From: YA12-FULL-51-18 sp041665305
Lineage (GTDB): Bacteria > Elusimicrobiota > Elusimicrobia > Elusimicrobiales > UBA9959
Assembly (NCBI GenBank): GCA_041665305.1
Contig: JBAYJD010000053.1
Coordinates: 1 to 19,142, forward strand
Reading direction: 5' to 3'
DNA: 19,142 bases
Within the stretch, counting starts at the first letter, position 1; each line of letters begins with the position of its first letter. Under the pieces are notes generated by a model that saw only the letters and a program-made list of their open reading frames with translations, searched no databases and was not told where the DNA came from. The position numbers and the translations under genes were made by a program. Of the stretch, positions 1-6,871 are shown in pieces.

Positions 1-24
1 GCCGGGAGCAAGCGACGATGAAAC

Positions 25-41
25 GGGGGGCAGAGCCCCCC
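25..41. other. GC-only hairpin near left edge
   Basis: A perfect 7-bp inverted repeat (GGGGGGC / GCCCCCC) with loop AGA. It could be the terminator stem of a gene lying to the left of the window, but no T-run follows on the + strand, so that role is uncertain. No coding feature is supported in bases 1-133. Confidence 0.4.
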
Positions 42-84
42 TTGTGGAGCACCGGGCGCCACCTTACCAAAGCCCGGCGTTAAT

Positions 85-116
85 CGCCCAAATCGCTTTG
101 CGGTGCGATTTGGGTG
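85..116 (+). other. Leader hairpin before the first gene
   Basis: A perfect 10-bp inverted repeat, CCCAAATCGC at 87-96 and GCGATTTGGG at 105-114, with an 8-base loop. A G-T and a C-G pair extend it outward to 85-116. It ends a few bases before the Shine-Dalgarno-like AGAGGGAGGT at 121-130 of the gene starting at 134. No T-run follows, so it looks more like a 5'-leader structure or a REP-like palindrome than a terminator. Confidence 0.5.
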
Positions 117-133
117 CGACAGAGGGAGGTCTT

Positions 134-1738
134 ATGGCAAGCGGATTTATAAAACGGCACAAAAGAAAGTCCCTGCTCGCCGCGCTTGTGCTGCTGCTCA
201 AGGGCCGCGCTAAATATGTGATCATAACGCTGGTTGTTGTAGCCGCATCTCTGCCGTTCGTGATCTCCAAGGAGGTGGTTAACAGGATGCTCGAGGTGCG
301 GGTAGTGGCCTCGGTGCTCAGGGCTATGGGTATGGACGGTTTCCTTTCCACCATAAATCCCGGATACTCCGGCGAGTTTTTAAAAACGGTCATGGATAAA
401 GCCGTGGCGGACAGCGCGCGCAGTTCCTATTGGAGCAGGTTTATGGGCGCGGTGAATCCGGCCATTCCGTGCGGGGCCGGGTGCGGGGACAATTCCTCCA
501 TGGCGATGATAAGAGGAGGCGCCGAGCTTTACAGGAGCAGGGCCGGCAGAGGCCCCGACGGCAAACAGCGGGGCGGACCGGGAGAAGTGACGGGCGTAGT
601 TAGCGCCGAAGAACAGGCCCGCGGCGAAGGTCCCGATGCGGTCGATCTGGAAGGAATGCTTGGCGCAGGCCCCGAGGGCAAAGCCGACGGTCCGGGCGGC
701 CCCGGCGGCGGGACAGGATTTTACGGCGATGTGATGGGGCTCAATTTGGCGGAACGGTATTCCGGCGGTCCGTCCGGCGGCTCCGGTCCGTATGTGAACA
801 GGAGCCTTCTCTCCCGGCCCGGAGGCGTGGTGGACCGCAGGCCGGGGGGGTACTATAACCCGATCGGCCAGCCGGGCAACAGGATCCCGGTGCCAGGCCG
901 GGCAAAGAAAGTTCCGGCCAAACTGATGGGCCGCGCTTCCGGGTTTTCCTGGCGGAATGTCGGTTACACGTCCAAACGGTCCACTGTAAATAAAACCGTA
1001 GGCAGCAAAAGACCCATGTTCCAGCTTGCCGAGACTTTCTCCGTCGGCAACTCGGCTTTTAAATCCTTGAGCGCCGCTTATGAGTACCAGGCCGCCTATG
1101 TCGGCGCCACCTATGACGGCAACGACATAAACCACAGTATCATACAGCCCGACGGGGATCCCCCTCCCATCCCTCCCACCGGCTTTATAGACGACCTCCA
1201 CAATGCGATAGCCGGACAGCAGCTGGCCAAGGAGTGCGCGAAGGCCCAGTCCGTCCATGGTACGAAGATGGCCGATGACGCGGATGAAATGGATAGATTG
1301 TCGCAGGACGCCAATCCGCCTAAGTGTTACGAGAACATCATGCCCTGGAACATGCGCGTGTCGCAGCAGGGACAGTTATGCCAGGACTTTAACCTTCATC
1401 AGACCGAACTTGCGCGCGCGTGCCAGACCACCAATACGCCGATGGATTGCAGCATCTATTATAAAGACACCAAAAGCGGCGGCATGGTTATAAGCAAATG
1501 TAAAAAGCCGAGCGGGATCATGATGATCTTCATGATGCTGCTGCTGATCGTTCTCCTGGTCATCGCCATACTCGCGGTGATCCTCGGGCCGCTGATAGCG
1601 TTCATCGCGTCTCTTTTCGCCTATATCGCGATCTCTTCCACCATCTCTTCCATTAAGGGCAAGATAGCGGCCGCCGAGGCGCTGTACAGGGATAAAATGG
1701 TGTCGATCCAGGACGCCAAGAAGAAGTTCGAAAGATGA
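134..1738 (+). CDS. Hypothetical protein with N- and C-terminal membrane segments
   Basis: I do not recognise the family. The start at 134 was chosen because AGGGAGGT lies just upstream; an in-frame GTG at 44 would extend the protein 30 residues across the hairpin at 85-116 and has no such site. The product is 534 residues. A basic N-terminus (residues 7-12) precedes a hydrophobic segment at about 27-45. Residues 130-300 are rich in Gly, Pro and Arg and probably disordered. A Cys-rich stretch at about 370-455 follows. A long hydrophobic region at about 461-507 can hold two helices, and a charged tail closes the protein. This suggests an inner-membrane protein with a large exported middle part. 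It precedes the gene at 1883, which has a similar architecture (N-terminal anchor, low-complexity linker, Cys clusters), so the two may work together. Function unknown. Confidence 0.8.
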   Translation: MASGFIKRHKRKSLLAALVLLLKGRAKYVIITLVVVAASLPFVISKEVVNRMLEVRVVASVLRAMGMDGFLSTINPGYSGEFLKTVMDKAVADSARSSYWSRFMGAVNPAIPCGAGCGDNSSMAMIRGGAELYRSRAGRGPDGKQRGGPGEVTGVVSAEEQARGEGPDAVDLEGMLGAGPEGKADGPGGPGGGTGFYGDVMGLNLAERYSGGPSGGSGPYVNRSLLSRPGGVVDRRPGGYYNPIGQPGNRIPVPGRAKKVPAKLMGRASGFSWRNVGYTSKRSTVNKTVGSKRPMFQLAETFSVGNSAFKSLSAAYEYQAAYVGATYDGNDINHSIIQPDGDPPPIPPTGFIDDLHNAIAGQQLAKECAKAQSVHGTKMADDADEMDRLSQDANPPKCYENIMPWNMRVSQQGQLCQDFNLHQTELARACQTTNTPMDCSIYYKDTKSGGMVISKCKKPSGIMMIFMMLLLIVLLVIAILAVILGPLIAFIASLFAYIAISSTISSIKGKIAAAEALYRDKMVSIQDAKKKFER

Positions 1739-1776
1739 CTTATAGGTGCTATTGGGCCTATAGGCTGGTGGGTCGA

Positions 1777-1805
1777 TTGACACTTGGAACGGCCTGTCAT
1801 ATTAG
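1777..1805 (+). promoter_or_regulatory. Sigma70-type promoter for the gene at 1883
   Basis: A perfect -35 box TTGACA (1777-1782) and a -10 box TATTAG (1800-1805) are separated by exactly 17 bases. Transcription would start near 1812, giving a leader of about 70 bases. A 10-bp palindrome GCCTATAGGC (1756-1765) lies just upstream and could be an operator. Confidence 0.65.
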
Positions 1806-1837
1806 GTAAAGTATAGGGCGCGTTTAAGAGCACGGAT

Positions 1838-1857
1838 GGCTCAGGAATTCCGGAGCC
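1838..1857 (+). other. Leader hairpin upstream of the gene at 1883
   Basis: GGCTCAGG and CCGGAGCC flank an AATT loop, pairing as an 8-bp stem with one A-G mismatch. It lies between the predicted transcription start (about 1812) and the GGAGG site at 1873, and is followed by TTT. It could act as a weak attenuator or an mRNA-stabilising structure. Confidence 0.35.
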
Positions 1858-1882
1858 TTTAACGGAACATTTGGAGGCGGTT

Positions 1883-4690
1883 ATGGATCAATATAACGAG
1901 GATAAAAAACGGGACGAAGGAAATCCGGTCATAGGCAAACCCGGAGCCTCCTTTAGAAAAAGCTCCGTTTTCGGCAAAACCTCCTCTTTCCCCAAAACCT
2001 CCGGCGGGATCATGCAGCGGCTTAAGAATCTTTCCAAAAAGGATATCGCTTTTGTCCTGGCCGGCATAGCCGTGCTTATCATGGTGCCCGTGGCCGAGTA
2101 TCTGATGTCCAAACCCGGCGGGGCCGGCCAGCTTACCCCTGGCTTCGGACAGCGCTCGGAAGGGAGCGGTTCGGTGTATGAGCCGGGCATTAATTCCTTA
2201 AGCCAGGGTTCCCCCGACGGTTCCGGAGAGGTCATCACTCCGTTAAGTTCCAGGGATCCCGCCTCCCTGATAATAGGCGCCCAGCAGCCCCAGCCCCTGA
2301 CCCCGCCTCCGGCAAGCCTGCCGCCTAAAACGGATTTCCGGGATGCTATGAAAGAATCTGCCCGCGCCGCCATGTCCGCGGCGTCAAGATCGGCCGGCGC
2401 GCCGACCGTTATTCCCAAGATGCAGAGCGCGCTCAGGGGTATGGGCTCGTTTTTCAGCGGCGGCGAGGGCACCAGGACGACCGCTTCTTTAAGCGGCAAT
2501 AAGATCCTTGCGGACGCCAGGAACGCGTCCGGCAAGGCCGCTTCTCGCTCCATGGTGGGACCGGTGGCGACGGCCGGCTACAAGGGCGTGGCCTCGAATG
2601 TGCCGAACAGCTCCAGCCGGGACGCTTATGAAAAATTGCGCGGCCAGGCCGGCAAGGCGGCCGGAAACTTTAACGGGGAGAGCGCCATTCGCTCCCTGGA
2701 CAAAGCGGCGGCGGACTCCCTGGACCTCGGCAGGGGCGCGGGCGGCGCGGGCGGAGGCTCGGAAGGCGAAAAATACAAGTCCCCCTCGGGTTCAAGCATT
2801 CACAACTCCCATAACAACAGCGGGGAGTCCCTGGAACAGATGGCCGCCAAAATGCGCATGCAGAAGGCCCTCGACTGGGAATTTTTTAAAAAGTATGAGA
2901 TCCCCAAGCAGATCATTAATGCCGCGCTCAGCGGTTTTACCGGCGTGCTTACCGATTTTGTTAAGGGCACCATGGAAGACCTGCTGGGCCTGACCCCGGC
3001 GTCTAAGAAATGCTGGGTGCCGATGGTTTGCCCGGATAGTTTATGCCGTGAATATATAGATGAGGCCAGAGCGCATGGGGCGACAGGCGAGGCGATCAAG
3101 AAATATGTGTGCGAAATAGGCAGCGCTGTCCCTGTGACAACTAAGGTCGGCAAGGAATCCTCCTCCTCCACGAAGGAAATATGTATGTGCGGAACCGGCG
3201 CCGATCCGACTTACGGCGGCGGTTCCGGCGGCACCGTCGTGCCTGTTTCTTCTTCCACCGTTTCCGGCGTCCGCGCGAATACCGGCTATCTTTCGGATTA
3301 TGACGCGATACTGCTGCAGATGGTGCTGGACACGGACGAAGCGGGCCGCGTTCCCGACAAAGCCGAGGAGAACGCCAGGAAGGTGGCCGGCGGTTTCAAG
3401 GAACTCGGCCGCAATGTGAACGGCCCGGTCAAGAATGTCCTGGCTAACTCCCGCAAGGAGGCCGGGACCGAATTAGCCGGCTGGTCGGACAAAATAAACG
3501 CGGCGCAGGCCAAGTTCGACGGCGTCAAACCCGGATACGACAAGTTCGTTTCGCAGATAGCCGTGCTGGAACAGGACCTTGCTGTCGGCAAAGTCCGCAT
3601 GCGGCGGTCGAAGACCGCCAAAGGCGCCGAAGGCGTGCTTACAACCGAAATGAAAACGAGTATGCTTGCGTCGATAAAGACCTGGAACAATTTTGGGGTC
3701 GGGCATTATGTGAACGCTTCCGGCGAGCTTGAAAGACAACACAGGTTATACCGCGAGTATTCCTCGCAGCTTCCGCTTGTGGACAAGGGGCTCGAATCCA
3801 TACTCGCCGTGCAGGCCTCCGTGGACAAGACGGCCGCGTCCATAGACTCCGACGGCGGCTCCGGCATAGAAAAGCTTAAAAAAATGACAGGCAGGACCGA
3901 TGATGATTTCCAGCAGAATTCGGAGACGGAAACTGCCGATGCGCCGAACTCTGATTCCGGGAATGCCTTGGGCGTGGATGCAAGGGACGCGGTCGGGGAA
4001 GCGAACGCCGCGCCGCTTAAAACTACCGCCGAACAGCTGCGCGGCCTGGACTGGAATATACTTTGGGAACGGGAGCATTCATTCAATGATTACACGGCAG
4101 TTCGCGAAGAAACTTCCGCCTGGAAAGAATGGGAAGGCGCGGTAAAAGACGGCAAACCTGGAAAAGAAGCCGTCCCCGACAGTTTCCTGTCCAATGAAAT
4201 GCGCAGTAACGAAATAACGGCCGCGGTAAAGGCGATGCTGCCCGGTCTTCAGGGAGTGGAGGAGGACCTCAATTTTACGAAGACCGCGATGCTGGAGGCC
4301 AAGACCGCGCTGATGAATTCAGGCGCGAGCGGGTCCTATTTCGATTCTGCGGATGCCGAGGCTCCGGCGCAGGCCGTGCAGCAGGCCGAGCCGAAGCCCA
4401 AGGCTAAACCTAAAACCAAACCTAAACCGAAGCCTGTGACACATGCCAAGCCCAAGTCCGTACTATGTCCTCCCGGCTCGACTCCGGCCGCGATCCTTAA
4501 CAGTCTTCAGGGGACCTTGAATGTCAGGAATAAGGCCATAAGCGACGCCAGGCTGATGCTTGACCAGGCTGACATCAACGACAAGGATCAAAGGCGGGCG
4601 TACCTTGACGACCTGATAAAACAATGCGCGGCATGGCGCGAGAGCGTGGATATAAAGTACAGAAAATCCCTGGATCAGTGCTTTAAATAG
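1883..4690 (+). CDS. Large hypothetical membrane-anchored protein
   Basis: I do not recognise the family. ATG at 1883 has GGAGG at 1873-1877; the in-frame TTG at 1871 would place that site inside the gene, so 1883 is preferred (935 residues). A hydrophilic, Lys- and Ser-rich cytoplasmic segment of about 53 residues precedes one membrane helix at about 54-75. The remainder is probably exported. It contains a Gly/Ser/Pro-rich linker, a Cys-rich segment (first Cys at 377, a CMC pair at 434-436), helical charged regions, a Lys-Pro spacer at about 835-855 like those of TonB-type proteins, and a C-terminal domain with three Cys. A long exported, possibly disulfide-bonded protein tied to the inner membrane is the best structural reading. 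It follows the gene at 134 by 144 bases but has its own promoter. Confidence 0.82.
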   Translation: MDQYNEDKKRDEGNPVIGKPGASFRKSSVFGKTSSFPKTSGGIMQRLKNLSKKDIAFVLAGIAVLIMVPVAEYLMSKPGGAGQLTPGFGQRSEGSGSVYEPGINSLSQGSPDGSGEVITPLSSRDPASLIIGAQQPQPLTPPPASLPPKTDFRDAMKESARAAMSAASRSAGAPTVIPKMQSALRGMGSFFSGGEGTRTTASLSGNKILADARNASGKAASRSMVGPVATAGYKGVASNVPNSSSRDAYEKLRGQAGKAAGNFNGESAIRSLDKAAADSLDLGRGAGGAGGGSEGEKYKSPSGSSIHNSHNNSGESLEQMAAKMRMQKALDWEFFKKYEIPKQIINAALSGFTGVLTDFVKGTMEDLLGLTPASKKCWVPMVCPDSLCREYIDEARAHGATGEAIKKYVCEIGSAVPVTTKVGKESSSSTKEICMCGTGADPTYGGGSGGTVVPVSSSTVSGVRANTGYLSDYDAILLQMVLDTDEAGRVPDKAEENARKVAGGFKELGRNVNGPVKNVLANSRKEAGTELAGWSDKINAAQAKFDGVKPGYDKFVSQIAVLEQDLAVGKVRMRRSKTAKGAEGVLTTEMKTSMLASIKTWNNFGVGHYVNASGELERQHRLYREYSSQLPLVDKGLESILAVQASVDKTAASIDSDGGSGIEKLKKMTGRTDDDFQQNSETETADAPNSDSGNALGVDARDAVGEANAAPLKTTAEQLRGLDWNILWEREHSFNDYTAVREETSAWKEWEGAVKDGKPGKEAVPDSFLSNEMRSNEITAAVKAMLPGLQGVEEDLNFTKTAMLEAKTALMNSGASGSYFDSADAEAPAQAVQQAEPKPKAKPKTKPKPKPVTHAKPKSVLCPPGSTPAAILNSLQGTLNVRNKAISDARLMLDQADINDKDQRRAYLDDLIKQCAAWRESVDIKYRKSLDQCFK

Positions 4691-4729
4691 TTCCTGTTCG
4701 CGATTAAAAATTTTCGCCGCAAAAATCTT

Positions 4730-4769
4730 TACCGTACCCCGCCCGAAAGGGCGGGGCTGCCTTGCGGTA
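4730..4769. terminator. Hairpin after the 935-residue gene, possible terminator
   Basis: A perfect 8-bp GC-rich stem (CCCCGCCC 4737-4744, GGGCGGGG 4749-4756) closed by a GAAA tetraloop. An outer TACCG/CGGTA pair (4730-4734 and 4765-4769) surrounds it. There is no good T-run on the + strand. On the - strand a run of five T (4721-4725) follows at a distance. It is the only candidate end signal for the upstream gene. Confidence 0.45.
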
Positions 4770-4862
4770 TTTGATACGGCCCCCACGCAAGTAACTTAAA
4801 AATATCCGTCCGCCTCCGAAGTAAACCGGGGACCGACTGAAGCTTTCGCGCCCAATAATTCG

Positions 4863-4868
4863 TATAAT
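4863..4868 (+). promoter_or_regulatory. -10 box for the deoxyhypusine-synthase-like gene
   Basis: A perfect TATAAT at 4863-4868, with transcription expected near 4875. No convincing -35 box is seen 16-18 bases upstream. The leader contains CCTAA (4881-4885), complementary to TTAGG (4899-4903), which overlaps the AGGAGG ribosome-binding site at 4901-4906; weak masking of that site is possible. Confidence 0.5.
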
Positions 4869-4915
4869 ATCTATAGAAGGCCTAAATTTCAGGAATCCTT
4901 AGGAGGATATTTAAA

Positions 4916-5962
4916 ATGCCCAAGCTAAAAAGATCCGATTACCTTAAAGATACGGTGAAACATTTTGAGATCACGAAGCATAATGTGGTTCCCATGGTGG
5001 ACGCCATGGACGACATGGCCTTCTCGGCCAGGGACCTGGCCCGCGCCGCCCGGATCTACAACATGATGCTTTCGGACAAGGGCTGCTCCGTCATTCTTAC
5101 CATGGCCGGTTCGCTTTTCTCGGCCGGTCTTAAAAAAGTGGTGGTGGATATGGTCCGCAACAACATGGTGGACGCCATCGTCTCCACCGGCGCGGTCATA
5201 GTGGACCAGGACTTTTTCGAAGGCCTGGGCTTCAAACACTATAAAGGCACGCCCTACGGCGTGGACGACAATGTCCTGCGCGACCTGCATATAGACCGCA
5301 TTTACGACACCTTTATCGACGAGGATGAGCTGCGCATCTGCGACGAAACCACCAAAAAGATCGCCGACTCGCTGGACCCCAGGCCGTATTCTTCGCGCGA
5401 ATTCATAGAAGAAATGGGCCGCTATCTCTCCAAGCACGGCAAGAATAAGGATTCGGTGGTGCTCGCGGCTTACGAGAAGCGCGTCCCGATCTTCGTGCCG
5501 GCTTTTTCCGACTGTTCCGCCGGCTTCGGCATGGTGGAGCACCAGTGGAACAACCCCGACAGGCACATGTCCATGGACTCGGTCAAGGATTTCCTGGAAC
5601 TGACCAAGCTGAAGATGGAGGCCAGGGATACGGGCATTTTCATGATAGGCGGCGGCGTGCCCAAGAATTTCACGCAGGATACCGTGGTGGCGGCCGACAT
5701 CCTCGGGGAAGAATGCCCCATGCACAAATACGCAGTGCAGGTGACCGTAGCCGATGTGCGCGACGGCGCGCTGTCTTCTTCGACGCTGAAGGAAGCCAGC
5801 TCCTGGGGCAAGGTCGAGACCACCCATGAGCAAATGGTGTTCTCCGAAGCCACTCTGGCCATGCCTCTCATCGCCGGCTACGGCTACCATAAAGGCGCCT
5901 GGAAGAACCGGAAGGCGAAATGTTATTCCGACTTCCTGAACAAGGAACTGGCGAAAATATAG
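4916..5962 (+). CDS. Deoxyhypusine synthase-family protein
   Basis: 348 residues starting at an ATG with AGGAGG nine bases upstream. The sequence matches the deoxyhypusine synthase (DHS) fold throughout. It has the glycine-rich N-terminal segment (GSLFSAGLKKVVVDMV), the VSTGA stretch, the IGGGVPKN segment at about 244-251 that in DHS belongs to the NAD/substrate pocket, and SSWGK with Lys299 where DHS carries its imine-forming catalytic lysine. In archaea and eukaryotes DHS moves the aminobutyl group of spermidine to the eIF5A precursor. Bacteria lack eIF5A, and bacterial members have been linked to polyamine metabolism such as homospermidine synthesis. The substrate here is therefore unknown, and no polyamine gene is adjacent. 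The beta-barrel gene follows 26 bases after the stop and may be cotranscribed. The family call is firm; the reaction is not. Confidence 0.9.
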   Translation: MPKLKRSDYLKDTVKHFEITKHNVVPMVDAMDDMAFSARDLARAARIYNMMLSDKGCSVILTMAGSLFSAGLKKVVVDMVRNNMVDAIVSTGAVIVDQDFFEGLGFKHYKGTPYGVDDNVLRDLHIDRIYDTFIDEDELRICDETTKKIADSLDPRPYSSREFIEEMGRYLSKHGKNKDSVVLAAYEKRVPIFVPAFSDCSAGFGMVEHQWNNPDRHMSMDSVKDFLELTKLKMEARDTGIFMIGGGVPKNFTQDTVVAADILGEECPMHKYAVQVTVADVRDGALSSSTLKEASSWGKVETTHEQMVFSEATLAMPLIAGYGYHKGAWKNRKAKCYSDFLNKELAKI

Positions 5963-5988
5963 CGGCAATCTAAACACGGAGGGGAAAG

Positions 5989-6840
5989 ATGAAAAAAATA
6001 ATTGCGGTCGTAACGATACTCGCGGCCCTGGGCCTCAATGCGGCGGCGTATTTTGACGGGGGGGCTTCCGTGACCACGGGACCGGACGGTTACCGCGGAA
6101 CGAAACTCGACCTGGTGATCGGTTCCGGTAATCTCGCGTTCGAGCCTTCGATGGTCTCCTACACCTCCGACGCCCTGGATAAAACTTACCGCACCTACGC
6201 TTTGCGCGGCGCCCTTGAGGCGGAAAAGTGCACCGTGGCCGGTTTTGCCGGAAGCACGCCCAAGGTTAATAATTATTCCAACAAATTCGCCGGCGGGGAT
6301 ATAACCTTTTCGCTGACTCCGGGTGAGGGCGGACATTCCCGTCTCGCCGGTCCCGGTTCGCGCGGGGGCGCGCGCGGAGGCCAGGGCGTAACCCGCATCG
6401 ATGTCGGCGCGGGCGTAAAGTACACGGCGCATACGCAGACCGTCGGGACGACCGATAAGGACACCGCCCAGACGGAAGGCTCTCTTTTTGCCGGAGCGAA
6501 AATACTGATGGTGAATCTTGCCGCCTCCTATACCGGTTACAAGTACGGAGAGGAAAAAGCGACGCCGCAGGTTTTTGTGCCGGGTCATAACTTCGTGCTC
6601 AGCGCCTTTCCCAAATCCAGCGTCAATGTGAAACTGGACCTGCCCGGTTATCCCATGGTCACGCCGTTCGTCTCCTACACCGGCGCCAAGTATAAGAACG
6701 GCGTGGACGACAGTTCCGCTTACCTGGTCGGCGCTTACATAGACCTCAGCATGGTGACGGCCAATGTCGGGTATCAGATCTTCGACGACGGTTCGGCCAA
6801 GGACAGCTTCCTTTCGGTCGGCGCCGGGATCAAATTCTGA
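5989..6840 (+). CDS. Small outer-membrane beta-barrel protein
   Basis: 283 residues. ATG at 5989 has GGAGGGG at 5978-5984. A clear signal peptide (MKKIIAVVTILAALGLNAAA) with a likely cut after Ala20 precedes strands of alternating polar and hydrophobic residues. The C-terminus (SFLSVGAGIKF) ends in Phe, as in proteins inserted by the BAM complex. No specific porin family is recognised. One loop at about residues 112-133 is Gly- and Arg-rich, which is unusual for a barrel and may be a low-complexity insertion. The gene begins 26 bases after the deoxyhypusine-synthase-like gene and ends just before a hairpin, so these two probably form a transcription unit. Confidence 0.75.
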   Translation: MKKIIAVVTILAALGLNAAAYFDGGASVTTGPDGYRGTKLDLVIGSGNLAFEPSMVSYTSDALDKTYRTYALRGALEAEKCTVAGFAGSTPKVNNYSNKFAGGDITFSLTPGEGGHSRLAGPGSRGGARGGQGVTRIDVGAGVKYTAHTQTVGTTDKDTAQTEGSLFAGAKILMVNLAASYTGYKYGEEKATPQVFVPGHNFVLSAFPKSSVNVKLDLPGYPMVTPFVSYTGAKYKNGVDDSSAYLVGAYIDLSMVTANVGYQIFDDGSAKDSFLSVGAGIKF

Positions 6841-6841
6841 C

Positions 6842-6871
6842 GGCGGCGCGCGTTGCGCCGCCCGGCCTTTT
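6842..6871 (+). terminator. Hairpin plus T-run between barrel gene and dnaX
   Basis: An 8-bp perfect stem (GGCGGCGC 6842-6849, GCGCCGCC 6855-6862) with a 5-base loop, then CGGCC and TTTT at 6868-6871. It starts right after the barrel stop codon and ends at the dnaX ATG. It resembles an intrinsic terminator with a short, late T-run. It also fills the space where a dnaX ribosome-binding site would be expected. Confidence 0.5.

Noticed and set aside
4925..5977. 350-codon open frame opposite the deoxyhypusine-synthase-like gene
   Set aside because: It mirrors a conserved enzyme, is His- and Gly-rich in a way typical of antisense translation, and has no ribosome-binding site.
6764..6871. N-terminal extension of dnaX
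   Set aside because: The added 36 residues overlap the barrel gene and do not match the family, which begins at MYENLATKYRP.
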